Shown piece after piece: positions 16,461-26,404 of a stretch of DNA of 64,000 bases; position 1 is the stretch's first letter, and each line of letters opens with the position of its first letter. The notes beneath the pieces are model-generated. The model ran no database searches. It saw only the letters and a list, made by a program, of their open reading frames with translations, and was not told the DNA's origin. A program made the position numbers and the translations under genes. The stretch is from Clostridium pasteurianum (GTDB lineage Bacteria > Bacillota > Clostridia > Clostridiales > Clostridiaceae), in contig NZ_MCGV01000001.1 of the NCBI RefSeq assembly GCF_001705235.1, forward strand, positions 558,001 through 622,000. The letters run 5' to 3'.

Positions 16461-18353
16461 TTATATTTCCATTGCCGCATCAAAACCTGTTCTTGTTGCA
16501 TTCCACAAGGTTCCGCCTTTTGTATTACAATCTCCAATAGCATAAGTTTCTTCTGCTATATCTTTAAACAATTCTACTTGCTCTCTATCTGCTCTCACAC
16601 CTAAAGATAAAATCACAGTATCGCATGTAATAACTTCTTTTTTGCCAAATTTATTTTCTACAACCGCACCTTCTTCTGTAACATCTGCTAATTTAACTTC
16701 ACAGGTGAAAGTTACCCCTTCTTTTTTAAGAAGTTCTTTTAGTGCAATCATACTTATCTGTATACCATCGGCACCTATTCTTTCTTCTGGTAGCATGTCT
16801 ATAACTTTAACTTTCTTTCCTTCTCTTGATAAGCTAAGAGCTGCTTCAAGGCCTGTAAAACCACCTCCTACTATTACAATATTTTGTCCAACTTTTACTC
16901 TTTTAAGTTCCACATCTCCAACCCAAGCAAGCTTTTCTGTACCACTTAAAGTAAACTTAGGGATTATTGGCTTTGCTCCAACCCCTATTAAAACTGCATC
17001 CGGCTTTTCACTGATTACATTTTCTCTTGTTGCTGCCATGTTAAGTCTTACTTCTATTTTAGGATTATTCATTACAGTTCTAATTGACCAATCTAAATAC
17101 TTTTTCATGTCTTTTTTAAATGCTGCAGTAGAAGCCATCCTTAAAGCTCCACCAAGCTCATTATTTTTTTCAAAGATAACGACATTGTGACCTTTTTTAG
17201 CTAATACCCTTGCTGCTTCAAGACTTGATGGTCCTCCTCCAATTATAACTACCTTTTTCTTTTTAGCTTCTTCTCTAATTTTAGGAAATTGAATTTCTCT
17301 TCCTATTAGTGGATTAACTGCACATCTTAAATGTAAAAACTGTGTATGAGTTCTATTAATACAAGTATTGCAGCGTACACAAGGTCTTGTCTCTTCACTT
17401 TTTCCCTTATATGCATTACTTACACAATTAGTATCTGCTAAAATATTCCTTATCATAGCAACCACATCAACATCACCATTTGATACAGCTTTTTCTGCCG
17501 TTTCCAAATCAAAGCCTCCAACTACAGACACTGGAATATTAAGTTCCTTTTTAAATCTTTTTGCTGCTTCTAAATTCATTGCACGCGGAAAATATGTTGG
17601 CTGAAATAAATATGGGAGAAGAGAATTTTCTGAAAGGAGTCCTCTTGAAACATGCATCATATCCACCTTATCTTGAATTTTCTTTGCATATTCTAAAGTT
17701 TCCTCTATTTCAGAATTTCCTTCTAATAATTCTTCTGCACTTATACGATATTCTATTGCAATTTTATTTCCAACCTTTTGACGTATTACCTCTAACAGCT
17801 CTTTTCCAAACCTGCATCTATTTTCAAAACTTCCACCATATTCATCAGTTCTATGATTGTATTTTTTAGAAAAGAACATTGCTGGAACATTTCCATGTGC
17901 ACCATGAATCATTATCATATTAAAACCAGCTATCATACATCTTTCTGCTGCATTTGCAAAAAGTTCTATGAGGTGATTTACTTCTTCTTTGCTGCTTTCT
18001 GTTGCCACAACCTCCGGCGGCATAAGCATGTATTTTCCAGATACTAATTCTATACTAGCTAAAGCTCCATATGTATGAATTATCTCTGCTATATCTGCTA
18101 AATCAGCTATGCATAAAGGACTTCCAACACTGGTTATAGGCACACCTGAAATTTCTTCATCTATTGATGAAACTCCTAAAGTAACAATTCCAGCTCTAGA
18201 TCTAGCAAGTGATCGTGTATATGCTAAAAATTCCGCATTATTTCCACCATCTTTTGCACATAAAAATGATCCTGCTGGAGAAATCTCTATACGGTTTTTA
18301 GCTGTAAAATTTCCTATCTTTATAGATTTAAAAATATTAGAATTCTTGTTCAT
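16461..18353 (-). CDS. 2-enoate reductase-type FAD/FMN/4Fe-4S oxidoreductase (Old Yellow Enzyme family)
   Basis: This 630-residue enzyme has an N-terminal old-yellow TIM barrel (residues 1-340, with NHRTDEYGGSFENRCRFG), a 4Fe-4S motif CVRCNTCINRTHTQFLHLRC near 345-365, and a C-terminal FAD/NAD(P) part with VVIIGGGPSSLEAARVLAKK and a second GxGxxG in VIVGGGFTGLEAA. This is the 2-enoate reductase/2,4-dienoyl-CoA reductase architecture, which reduces C=C bonds in anaerobic fermentation of amino or fatty acids. The ATG at 18353 is chosen for its GGGAGGG site. A LysR gene on the same strand sits just upstream. Confidence 0.9.
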   Translation of the reverse strand: MNKNSNIFKSIKIGNFTAKNRIEISPAGSFLCAKDGGNNAEFLAYTRSLARSRAGIVTLGVSSIDEEISGVPITSVGSPLCIADLADIAEIIHTYGALASIELVSGKYMLMPPEVVATESSKEEVNHLIELFANAAERCMIAGFNMIMIHGAHGNVPAMFFSKKYNHRTDEYGGSFENRCRFGKELLEVIRQKVGNKIAIEYRISAEELLEGNSEIEETLEYAKKIQDKVDMMHVSRGLLSENSLLPYLFQPTYFPRAMNLEAAKRFKKELNIPVSVVGGFDLETAEKAVSNGDVDVVAMIRNILADTNCVSNAYKGKSEETRPCVRCNTCINRTHTQFLHLRCAVNPLIGREIQFPKIREEAKKKKVVIIGGGPSSLEAARVLAKKGHNVVIFEKNNELGGALRMASTAAFKKDMKKYLDWSIRTVMNNPKIEVRLNMAATRENVISEKPDAVLIGVGAKPIIPKFTLSGTEKLAWVGDVELKRVKVGQNIVIVGGGFTGLEAALSLSREGKKVKVIDMLPEERIGADGIQISMIALKELLKKEGVTFTCEVKLADVTEEGAVVENKFGKKEVITCDTVILSLGVRADREQVELFKDIAEETYAIGDCNTKGGTLWNATRTGFDAAMEI

Positions 18354-18439
18354 ATAATTCCCTCCCATTACTTGTATACACCTATTATAATTCTCATTTA
18401 TTTTAATTAGAAATACAATAAAATAATGCAACTATAAGA

Positions 18440-19321
18440 TTATCTTATAGCTGCATTATTTATAAATAAATCTACACATGGATTTGTATTTCCTTTTAAA
18501 TATGCTGCACTAAATTTAATTGAATGTGGCTCCCCTTCTATTTCTACGAATGAAATTTTCTCCTTATTTAGTTCTTTAATTTTTTTAGGAACAATACTTA
18601 TTCCCATGTTTAAATCAATCATTAAACTTAATATTTGACTATCTGCAGCAGTTATAATAGACTTTGGAATAATATTATATTTACTGTAAAAGCTTAAAAA
18701 ATGTTCATACATCTTTGTTTTTTTCTCATTTGCTACAACTATATTATTTTCCCTTGAAAGTTCCTCCCGTGATACCTTTCCTTTACCTGCTAATTTATTG
18801 CTGGAATTCATCATAGCACATGCATTGTCTTCAAATATTATTTTATAATCAATTCCCTCTAATTCCTCTATATCGTATGGCCATGTAAATACTACATCAT
18901 AAACTTTACCTTCTAGCTCCTTACTTATTTTTTCAAAGGCTGCTCTTTTAAAATTTATTTCAATTAAAGGATATATTTTTTTAAATTTATTTAATATTTG
19001 TGGCAAAAATATTTCCTCTGTACCTCCGCATATCCCTATTGTTATCATTCCTTTATATCCATAAGCCACACTTTCAGCTTTTTTTACTGTATTTTTATAA
19101 TCTTCCACTATGTTTTTAACACCATTATAAAATACTTTTCCAGCCTCAGTAAACTTAACATTTTTGCTGGTTCTTATGAATAACTTAAATCCAAGTTCTT
19201 GTTCTAAGGAATTTATTTGCTGGCTAATAGCTGATTGCGCCAAATAGCATTCTTTTGCTGCCTTAGTAAAATTCAAATTATCAGCCACACTTATAAAGTA
19301 AATAAGTTTATTCATTTGCAT
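18440..19321 (-). CDS. LysR family transcriptional regulator
   Basis: The N-terminal winged helix-turn-helix is LNFTKAAKECYLAQSAISQQ followed by LEQELGFKLFIRTSKNVKFT. The periplasmic-binding-like effector domain covers about residues 90-293. Family length is normal at 293 residues. It is upstream of and co-directional with the enoate reductase gene, 86 bases away, so it probably controls that enzyme in response to an unsaturated acid or related ligand. The effector is unknown. Confidence 0.88.
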   Translation of the reverse strand: MQMNKLIYFISVADNLNFTKAAKECYLAQSAISQQINSLEQELGFKLFIRTSKNVKFTEAGKVFYNGVKNIVEDYKNTVKKAESVAYGYKGMITIGICGGTEEIFLPQILNKFKKIYPLIEINFKRAAFEKISKELEGKVYDVVFTWPYDIEELEGIDYKIIFEDNACAMMNSSNKLAGKGKVSREELSRENNIVVANEKKTKMYEHFLSFYSKYNIIPKSIITAADSQILSLMIDLNMGISIVPKKIKELNKEKISFVEIEGEPHSIKFSAAYLKGNTNPCVDLFINNAAIR

Positions 19322-19586
19322 ATAACCATACCCCTTTTTTTAATTTAGTATTCCTGCAATTTTTATGTACCAAGGTATACTATAATAAATATCAAAAGAT
19401 TATTAGAAACCCTTATAAACTTTGTGTCTTCTTTTTTCTTCATATGACTGGTGCCATAATAAATTAGTGAATTGTTGTTTTTATTGTATCATGCTTATCT
19501 ACATTCATAAACATTTCAGAACTGTCTGTAACCTTGAAACTTGTAATATACACCTATAATATTGTATCTATAGAGGTGACTTTAAA

Positions 19587-20291
19587 ATGAAAAAGGAAAA
19601 TTTAAAAATAGAAAATATCCCTGCAATTTTGTGGGGTACTAAATCAGATAAATTATTCATAGCAGTACATGGCAACATGTCAAACAAAGCAGATGATGCA
19701 ATTGTTATATTTGCAAAAGAAGCAGTACATAAAGGCTATATAGTACTTAGTTTCGATTTACCTGAACATGGCGATCGCAAAAATGAAAACTATGCTTGTA
19801 CAGTGCAAAACTGTGTTAAGGATCTTAATATTATTATGAATTATGCACGTTCAATATCAAACAATATAAGTTTGTTTGCCTGCAGCATGGGAGCATATTT
19901 CAGTTTACTGGCATATAATACTGAACCTATAAAGCAATGTCTTTTTCTCTCTCCTGTAGTAAACATGAAAAGAATTATAATTAATATGATGACATGGTTC
20001 AATATAAGCGAAAGCAAACTCAAGGAAGAAAAAGAAATTTCAACACCGATTGGACAAACTCTTTATTGGGATTACTACTGTTATGTTAAGGCGCATCCTA
20101 TTATTACCTGGAATAAGCCTACCTCAATTCTCTACGGCATAAAAGATAATGTGTGTGAATTCAACATAATATCTGATTTTGCAAAAAAATTCAACTGCGA
20201 CTTAAGAATAATGGAAGATGGAGAACATTATTTTCACACTGAAAAGCAACTTGATTTTTTGGGGCATTGGCTAAAGAAACATATACGCTAA
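19587..20291 (+). CDS. Alpha/beta hydrolase
   Basis: The 234-residue protein has HGN after strand 3 (LFIAVHGNMSNKADD, oxyanion region), the nucleophile elbow LFACSMGAYFS (Ser in C-S-M-G) near residue 110, Asp in ILYGIKDNVCE near 190 and His in MEDGEHYFHTE near 214. It is soluble with no signal peptide. An AGAGGTGA site precedes the ATG. It is divergent from the LysR gene. Esterase, thioesterase or peptidase activity is possible. Confidence 0.8.
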   Translation: MKKENLKIENIPAILWGTKSDKLFIAVHGNMSNKADDAIVIFAKEAVHKGYIVLSFDLPEHGDRKNENYACTVQNCVKDLNIIMNYARSISNNISLFACSMGAYFSLLAYNTEPIKQCLFLSPVVNMKRIIINMMTWFNISESKLKEEKEISTPIGQTLYWDYYCYVKAHPIITWNKPTSILYGIKDNVCEFNIISDFAKKFNCDLRIMEDGEHYFHTEKQLDFLGHWLKKHIR

Positions 20292-20327
20292 TCATGTAAG
20301 CCGCAGTTAAAAAGCCTAATATACAAT

Positions 20328-21572
20328 TTATTTTCTTTTATTTAAAACAACAAATGTAATTATTATTAATAAAGGATACAAAACGCTCCATCCGGCAAAT
20401 AAAAAAACAATAAAGGATAAAAATGCAGCTATTAAAGCACAGACTTTTCCCCTTTTACTTAATAAAACCTTAGCAGCTGCAAGCATACTTATAATATAAA
20501 CAGCAAGGAACGTAGTACTTGGAATTCCAATAAGTGCTTTTAAATTTAAAGAAAAAATATAACTTATAGACATTATAGCTAAAAATAATGGAATAAATGA
20601 AAGCAGTGCTGCATATGGTGTTTGATATTTAGGATGGAGTTTTCCAAATAAAGCAGGAAACTTTCCATCTCTGGCCTCAGAATAAACCAAACGTGAAAAT
20701 CCGGAAATATAAGTGTGAACAGTACAGTAACAAATAATAAATCCTAAAAAGGCTACAAGGACCTGACCACTTTTACCAATTCCATATGACACTAATTTAA
20801 TCATTACTGATGCAGAATTAACTGAGTTATATATTCCATTACCTATGGTAACAAATGCTATGGAAATATATATTAAATTAACTATTATATATCCTGCCCC
20901 TAAGCTCAAAGGGATATCTCTACGCGGATTATTAAATTCTTCTGCCAAATTTCCAATAATCTCCCATCCCATAAAGGCAAAAAACAATAAATTCATAGCC
21001 TGACCAATCGGCAACAAACCATTGCTTATAAAAGGATGAAAATTAGATATATTGACATGTGCACTAGAAAATGTCACAGTTAAAATTAATATAAATAGTA
21101 TTACAGAAATAATAAACACCTGTACTTTTCCTAATAATTCAATTCCTCTATAGTTTAAAATTATAGCAAAAACTAAAATTGCTCCTGCTGCTATATAAAT
21201 ATAAAGCTGGGACCATGAAAAGATACTTCCTAAGTAATTTGCACCTATCAACGCAGTTACAGGCATTCCTATAGGCATCGCGCTTAGTATAAGGATTCCT
21301 GTAAGTTCACCTAAAGAATCACCAAAACCCTGCCTTGCATAAGCTGCTAATCCACCTGAGTTTGGAAATTTAGAGGACATCATTCCAATAGTTATAGCCA
21401 TAGGAAGCGAGAATAGTCCCATTAGTATCCAACTTAATATTGATGCCGGTCCTGCCATTTCTGCTGCAATTGCTGGTAATACTAAAATTCCAGAACCTAG
21501 TACAGCACCTACCGTAAGAGCCGCTCCTTTAATCCATGTAATACTTTTTTTAAGCTTAATTTCCTGTTTCAT
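20328..21572 (-). CDS. APC superfamily amino acid permease
   Basis: The 414-residue membrane protein has about 12 hydrophobic segments and the APC start GAALTVGAVLGSGILVLPA, whose GSG motif lies in the broken first helix. It resembles the YjeH-like exporter/importer branch. It is divergently transcribed from a LysR gene whose start is about 120 bases away, the common layout of an amino acid carrier and its regulator. The substrate is unknown. Confidence 0.85.
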   Translation of the reverse strand: MKQEIKLKKSITWIKGAALTVGAVLGSGILVLPAIAAEMAGPASILSWILMGLFSLPMAITIGMMSSKFPNSGGLAAYARQGFGDSLGELTGILILSAMPIGMPVTALIGANYLGSIFSWSQLYIYIAAGAILVFAIILNYRGIELLGKVQVFIISVILFILILTVTFSSAHVNISNFHPFISNGLLPIGQAMNLLFFAFMGWEIIGNLAEEFNNPRRDIPLSLGAGYIIVNLIYISIAFVTIGNGIYNSVNSASVMIKLVSYGIGKSGQVLVAFLGFIICYCTVHTYISGFSRLVYSEARDGKFPALFGKLHPKYQTPYAALLSFIPLFLAIMSISYIFSLNLKALIGIPSTTFLAVYIISMLAAAKVLLSKRGKVCALIAAFLSFIVFLFAGWSVLYPLLIIITFVVLNKRK

Positions 21573-21694
21573 AAATTGCCTCCGTTTAAATTAACTTGAA
21601 TTTTATTTGCTCCTAGTGTAACATGAAAAACATCTACGAATAATACGATTATATTAATCAATTTAATCGAATTTTACGATTGGATGTGATATTA

Positions 21695-22588
21695 GTGGAT
21701 ACAAAAAAGCTTCAAACTTTTATTACTGTTGCCAAGCTATTAAATTTTAGAGAAGCCGCTGAAGAGCTTAACTACTCTCAGTCATCAGTTTCTGACCATA
21801 TAAGCAGTTTAGAACAAGAATTTGGTGTGAAACTTTTTGATCGTCTTGGAAAAAAAGTATTTTTAAATGAGCATGGACAAAAACTTCTTATTGCAGCTAA
21901 AAAAATGGTTCAGGATGAAAAGCAAGTTTATGAATTGTTTAACAAAAACAAAGAAATTACAGGTTCTATTAGAATTGGAGCTGCTGAAACAATTTCTGTA
22001 TTTTGGCTGCCACCTCTTCTTAAAAAATATAAAATTATGTATCCTAAGGCTAAAGTTATTCTGAAAATGGCAGACTGCCTTAAACTTCCTAAAATGCTTG
22101 AAAATGATGTGATTGATATTGCTTTTAGTCTTCATGATGAAATAGACGAGGAATATATAACTCAATTTGATGTATTTAAAAACCCTACAGTTTTTATTGC
22201 TGCACCCGATCATCCACTAGCTTCCTTAAAAAGCATAGCAATTGAGGCTCTTCAGAATCAGTCATTTATTGCTTCAGAACCAGATTGCTGTTATCGTATA
22301 GAGCTTGAAACTTTCCTAAAAAAATCAAACATAAAAATAGACACTATTATGGAACTTAGCAGCTTAGAGGCTATAAAGCAGTGTGTAAAAAGTGGGCTTG
22401 GAATTTCTTTACTTCCAAAAATTACTGTTAAACGCGAAGTTAATAACGGTGAGCTTGTAATATTACCTGTACAAACTTTCCATATCGATATATATGCAAG
22501 AATGATATATCACAGTCAAAAATGGCTTTCACCAGCAATGACTGCTTTAAAAGATATGGTGTTAAATAATACTTTTAGTGAAATTTAA
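21695..22588 (+). CDS. LysR family transcriptional regulator
   Basis: The helix-turn-helix is LNFREAAEELNYSQSSVSDH followed by LEQEFGVKLFDRLGKKVFLN. The effector domain follows to residue 297. GTG at 21695 is preferred: GGATGTGAT, one base off the consensus, lies four bases before it, and the earlier TTG at 21680 has no site. It is divergent from the APC permease gene and probably regulates it. Confidence 0.88.
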   Translation: MDTKKLQTFITVAKLLNFREAAEELNYSQSSVSDHISSLEQEFGVKLFDRLGKKVFLNEHGQKLLIAAKKMVQDEKQVYELFNKNKEITGSIRIGAAETISVFWLPPLLKKYKIMYPKAKVILKMADCLKLPKMLENDVIDIAFSLHDEIDEEYITQFDVFKNPTVFIAAPDHPLASLKSIAIEALQNQSFIASEPDCCYRIELETFLKKSNIKIDTIMELSSLEAIKQCVKSGLGISLLPKITVKREVNNGELVILPVQTFHIDIYARMIYHSQKWLSPAMTALKDMVLNNTFSEI

Positions 22589-22759
22589 TTTTCTTATTAT
22601 TGATTATTAAGTTACTAATTGGTAAAATAGATTTATAAATTTAAGTAAAGGTTGTGATAATTATGATAAAAAATTTAATGGTGAGAGAAATTTAATAAAG
22701 TCTATTAGGTATTCTCTCAATAAAATCAAATTGTCTTAATTAAGGAGAGAATATTATAT

Positions 22760-23794
22760 ATGTATAAAATTTTTAAAACAGAGGATTCATGGATAGAAAG
22801 TGCTGCCGTAGAGCAAGTTAAAAACCTATCTACCCTTGAAGGAGTAATTTCCGCAATTGGTTACCCAGATCTTCATCCTGGTAAAACACCCATAGGAGTT
22901 TCAATTATTACTAAGGATATCATCTATCCTCATCTTATAGGAAATGATATTGGGTGTTCAATAAGTTTATTTGAAACTTCAAATATTAAAAGGAAGTTCA
23001 AAATAGACAAGGCAATGAAGCGCTTACAAAGTAGTCCCTATGAAAATGAGGTTATAAAAAGACCTTTTAATCTTGGAACTATAGGCAAAGGAAATCATTT
23101 TGCTGAATTTACAGTAATTGATGAAATCATAGAAGAAGAAAATAGTCTTAAGTTAGATAAAAATAAAGTTTATCTATTAGTTCACAGCGGCAGCCGCGGA
23201 CTCGGAGAAGAAATTTTAAGAAAGTATATAGAAAAATACTCCTGCCAGAATGGACTAATAAGTGGCAGTGAAGGCTTTAAAAATTATTTTTCAGACTATG
23301 AAAAGGCTGTGATTTTTGCAAAAGAAAATAGAAATCTCATAGCAAAAAATCTATGTGATAAATTAAATATAAAAAACCTGGAGTTAAAAATAGAAGCAAT
23401 TCATAATGGAATAGAAACTATAGACAATTATTATATCCATAGAAAAGGTGCGGCAGATGCCCTAAATGATTATATAGTTATTGCGGGTTCTAGAGGAAGC
23501 TATTCCTATATAGTAAAACCTATTAATACTTCACTTGAGACTGGTTTTTCAGTAGCTCACGGTGCAGGCAGAAAGTGGAATAGAAATGGCTGCAAGGAAA
23601 GACTCCAGAACAAATTTTCTAAAAAATATATTACAAATTCCTATTATAATCTCATTTGCAGTGATAAAAATTTAATATACGAAGAAGCACCAGAGGCCTA
23701 TAAAAATATAGATAAAGTAATCAAAGACTTAGTACATTTTAACCTCATAAAAGTGGTTGCAAAATTGAAACCTCTATTAACTTATAAGGATTAA
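22760..23794 (+). CDS. rtcB: RtcB family RNA ligase, RtcB2/PrfH-associated type
   Basis: RtcB joins 2',3'-cyclic phosphate or 3'-phosphate RNA ends to 5'-OH ends using GTP and Mn. All key elements are visible: LHPGKTPIGVSI, GNDIGCSISLF (metal Cys), GKGNHFAEF (metal His), VHSGSRGLGEE, and SVAHGAGRKWNR with the guanylated His. At 344 residues it is shorter than housekeeping RtcB and fits the RtcB2 branch. It is two bases ahead of prfH, and that pairing points to repair of ribosomes nicked in the 16S decoding centre. GGAGAG precedes the ATG. Confidence 0.93.
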   Translation: MYKIFKTEDSWIESAAVEQVKNLSTLEGVISAIGYPDLHPGKTPIGVSIITKDIIYPHLIGNDIGCSISLFETSNIKRKFKIDKAMKRLQSSPYENEVIKRPFNLGTIGKGNHFAEFTVIDEIIEEENSLKLDKNKVYLLVHSGSRGLGEEILRKYIEKYSCQNGLISGSEGFKNYFSDYEKAVIFAKENRNLIAKNLCDKLNIKNLELKIEAIHNGIETIDNYYIHRKGAADALNDYIVIAGSRGSYSYIVKPINTSLETGFSVAHGAGRKWNRNGCKERLQNKFSKKYITNSYYNLICSDKNLIYEEAPEAYKNIDKVIKDLVHFNLIKVVAKLKPLLTYKD

Positions 23795-23796
23795 AC

Positions 23797-24411
23797 ATGT
23801 ATATTCAAATTAGTGCAGGCACTGGGCCAATTGAAAGTTGCCATTTCGTATATTTATTTTTAAATTTAATGAAAAAAGAATGCAAATGTAGAAATATAAA
23901 AATTGAAGTTTTAGACTATGTATCTGGAGAAGAAAATGATACATTAAAGTCGGTATTTTTAAAGCTTACAGGTGAAAATGTTACTAAATATACAAATTCT
24001 ATAGAAGGCACTCACCTTCTCATCTGGAAAAGCAAATATAGAGAGCATCACAGGAGAAAGAACTGGTTTATAGATGTACAGTGTTTTAATTATGAGGCTA
24101 GTATAAATATAAACGATAATGAAATAATTATTGAAAAAATGCGAAGCAGCGGTAAAGGCGGTCAGAACGTAAACAAAACCGAAACCGCAGTTAGAATAAC
24201 TCATAAAAAAACAGGTATAGTTGTTAATTCCAGTGAAGAAAGAAGCCAATTTTTAAATATAAAATTAGCTAAAGCACGACTGGCTTTTAGATTAAAGAAA
24301 CTACAAGAAGAAGAGAAAAAAACAAACCGCAGGGAAAGATGGTCAGCAGGAATAAATATAGTTAGAGGAAATCCTGTAAGAACTTATAATTATGACGATT
24401 TAAATCCTTGA
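23797..24411 (+). CDS. prfH: Peptide chain release factor H (PrfH), ribosome rescue factor
   Basis: The 204-residue RF2-like protein carries the catalytic GGQ in MRSSGKGGQNVNKTETAVRI near residue 125, which triggers peptidyl-tRNA hydrolysis. It is shorter than RF1/RF2. The family is known to recognise ribosomes broken in the decoding centre and release their stalled chains so RtcB2 can reseal the rRNA. It follows rtcB with a two-base gap and ends at a strong terminator, so the two form a compact stress-defence operon. Confidence 0.93.
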   Translation: MYIQISAGTGPIESCHFVYLFLNLMKKECKCRNIKIEVLDYVSGEENDTLKSVFLKLTGENVTKYTNSIEGTHLLIWKSKYREHHRRKNWFIDVQCFNYEASININDNEIIIEKMRSSGKGGQNVNKTETAVRITHKKTGIVVNSSEERSQFLNIKLAKARLAFRLKKLQEEEKKTNRRERWSAGINIVRGNPVRTYNYDDLNP

Positions 24412-24420
24412 GTTTAAAAT

Positions 24421-24456
24421 TGAGGCTCACTAGAAATTAGTGTCAGCCTCTTTTTC
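24421..24456. terminator. Bidirectional terminator between prfH and cobC
   Basis: GAGGCTCACT and AGTGTCAGCCTC form a stem followed by TTTTT on the plus strand. It separates convergent prfH and the end of the cobalamin operon. Confidence 0.85.
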
Positions 24457-25049
24457 TATAATGAAAGATTATTAAAGGCACATAAAACAGTATAGTCGTC
24501 AGTAATTTTTATTCTTGTTATACTGCCGTTATCCACAGCAAAATGCCAGTAGCCTTCAAGCCCCATATTAAGTAAATATGCTGTAATGCTTCTTATTATA
24601 CCACCGTGAGTGACAATCAAAATTGAACCATTTTTGTGCTCAGCCTTAAGCTTATCTATGAAATTTGAAGCTCTTTTGTACATTTGCAAAACACCTTCTC
24701 CATCTGGGAATATAAAGTTCTTCCAGTCTTCACCCCAGCTTTTACATTCCTCTGGATAACCTTTCTCTATTTCCTTATACGAAAGGTTGTCCCATGATCC
24801 AAAGTTGATTTCTTTTAGATCATCATCATAAATTATATTGTCATTTCGTATAATTTCAGCCGTATGCCTTGCCCTTTTAAGAGGACTGGACATTATAATA
24901 TCAAATTTTTTATTCTTCAGTTTGCTGCTTACCTTTTTTGCCTGATTTATTCCCTTCTCGTTTAAATCAACATCCGTCCAGCCAAGATATCTTCCTTCAC
25001 TGTTACTTACGGTTTCACCGTGTCTTACTAGTGTTATTTCAAGCATCAT
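24456..25049 (-). CDS. cobC: Alpha-ribazole phosphatase (CobC-like)
   Basis: A histidine phosphatase with LVRHGETVSNSEGRYLGWTD at the N-terminus and VTHGGIIRSI near residue 150. It removes the 5'-phosphate of alpha-ribazole phosphate or adenosylcobalamin phosphate in nucleotide loop assembly. The role is assigned from its place at the end of the cobalamin operon; sequence alone gives only the superfamily. The ATG at 25049 overlaps the cobS stop as TAATG, and GAGGGTGG lies upstream, so translation is coupled. Confidence 0.88.
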   Translation of the reverse strand: MMLEITLVRHGETVSNSEGRYLGWTDVDLNEKGINQAKKVSSKLKNKKFDIIMSSPLKRARHTAEIIRNDNIIYDDDLKEINFGSWDNLSYKEIEKGYPEECKSWGEDWKNFIFPDGEGVLQMYKRASNFIDKLKAEHKNGSILIVTHGGIIRSITAYLLNMGLEGYWHFAVDNGSITRIKITDDYTVLCAFNNLSL

Positions 25050-25810
25050 TACCACCCTCTATAATTTAGCACTGCATAAGCTGCCATTAAAAATAAAGTC
25101 TGATTTAATTCACACACTGCTCCAAGTACATCCCCTGTTGCTCCATCTATCTTTCTGCTAAAATACTTTATCAAAATAACAGCTGTTATGATTGGGAAAA
25201 TCATTATTATGTATCCTCTGTAAAGTCCAACTAATAAAAATATTATTACATACATCGCTATTCCTATAAATAGCTCTAACTTTCCGCAGCAGTCAATAAA
25301 AGACTTTGCCATGCCCTCTCCACGTCTTGCATAAGTTGATAATGCTGCGCCAACTATAGAACCAAGCCTCCCTGCCACAGGGAAAAGAATGATTACTTTA
25401 AGTGTAAAAGAACCATTTATCTCAGTTAAAAGCACTGAATTTAATATTAGTACTGAAGCTACAGCAAGTACTGCATTTGTACCAACTCTACTGTCATGCA
25501 TTATCTCAAGTATTCTTTCCTTAGGTCTATATGAAAATAATCCATCAAAAGTATCTCCAAGACCATCTAAATGTATTCCGCCAGTTAAAAATATGTATTC
25601 AATTAGAACTATTACAGCACATATTTTAGGAGAAAATATATAAAGCAGCAGCATATATGTGCCTCCCATTATTCCCCCTATTACTAGCCCTACTATGGGA
25701 ATTAAGGCCAGGGCTTTTCCAAAATCTTCAGTTGTTATATCACTTTCATATTTAATTGGAATGCGGGTGAAAAATTGAAGCATTAAAATTAAACGTCTAA
25801 AAAAAACCAC
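25049..25810 (-). CDS. cobS: Adenosylcobinamide-GDP ribazoletransferase (cobalamin synthase)
   Basis: An integral membrane enzyme joining adenosylcobinamide-GDP to alpha-ribazole (phosphate). FFTRIPIKYESD at the start, FLTGGIHLDGLGDTFDGLFS (Mg-binding acidic residues) near 75-95 and MHDSRVGTNA near 105 are family hallmarks. There are about six hydrophobic segments, and 253 residues is normal. GTG start with GGAGGTGG eight bases before. It lies 17 bases after cobU and overlaps cobC. Confidence 0.95.
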   Translation of the reverse strand: MVFFRRLILMLQFFTRIPIKYESDITTEDFGKALALIPIVGLVIGGIMGGTYMLLLYIFSPKICAVIVLIEYIFLTGGIHLDGLGDTFDGLFSYRPKERILEIMHDSRVGTNAVLAVASVLILNSVLLTEINGSFTLKVIILFPVAGRLGSIVGAALSTYARRGEGMAKSFIDCCGKLELFIGIAMYVIIFLLVGLYRGYIIMIFPIITAVILIKYFSRKIDGATGDVLGAVCELNQTLFLMAAYAVLNYRGW

Positions 25811-25827
25811 CTATACCACCTCCAAAA

Positions 25828-26385
25828 CTATTTTATTTTCACAGGAATACCTGAAACACACAGGTAAACTTCATCCGCTTTTTCAGCAATTCTTTGATTT
25901 ATAATACCTGCTGCATCTCTAAATAGCCTCCCTAGCGCATATGCAGGGACAAGTGACATGCCAACTTCATTTGTAACCATGATAAATACAGCACTGCTTT
26001 CATGTATTACTTTCATGAGTTTATTTACTTCACTTTCAATATACTCTTGAACCTTATCTGACTTATTAGGAGATATGACTTCATCGTCCTGCACCTTTTC
26101 CAGCATTAAGTTTGAAACCATATTAGTTACACAATCAAAAAGCACACCGTCTTTGCCCTCAAGTTTTTCCGGTAATTTAACATCGAAATCCTTATATGTT
26201 TCTAATGTAGTCCAGTTTTGTGGTCTTCTCTCCCTATGCTTTTTTACTCTATCCTTCATTTCATCATCAAAAGGAATAGAAGTTGCAACGTATAAAACAT
26301 CTCCCTCTATACTCTCTGCAAGTTTTTCAGCATAAGAGCTTTTTCCACTTCTCGCTCCACCTGTTATAAAAATAAGCTTTCCCAT
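25828..26385 (-). CDS. cobU: Adenosylcobinamide kinase / guanylyltransferase
   Basis: A bifunctional enzyme that phosphorylates adenosylcobinamide and then adds GMP. The P-loop ITGGARSGKSSYAE is at the N-terminus, the guanylylated His lies in KDRVKKHRERRPQNW, and VTNEVGMSLVPA is near residue 150. The start is the ATG at 26385 giving MGKLIFITG, with GGGAGGA nine bases ahead; the longer in-frame extension overlaps cbiC and has no site. About 185 residues is typical. Confidence 0.94.
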   Translation of the reverse strand: MGKLIFITGGARSGKSSYAEKLAESIEGDVLYVATSIPFDDEMKDRVKKHRERRPQNWTTLETYKDFDVKLPEKLEGKDGVLFDCVTNMVSNLMLEKVQDDEVISPNKSDKVQEYIESEVNKLMKVIHESSAVFIMVTNEVGMSLVPAYALGRLFRDAAGIINQRIAEKADEVYLCVSGIPVKIK

Positions 26386-26404
26386 TATGCATTTCCTCCC
26401 AAAA

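Noticed and set aside
22664..22697. Nine-codon frame upstream of rtcB as a leader peptide
   Set aside because: It has no stall motif or attenuator hairpin, and such short frames arise freely in this DNA.
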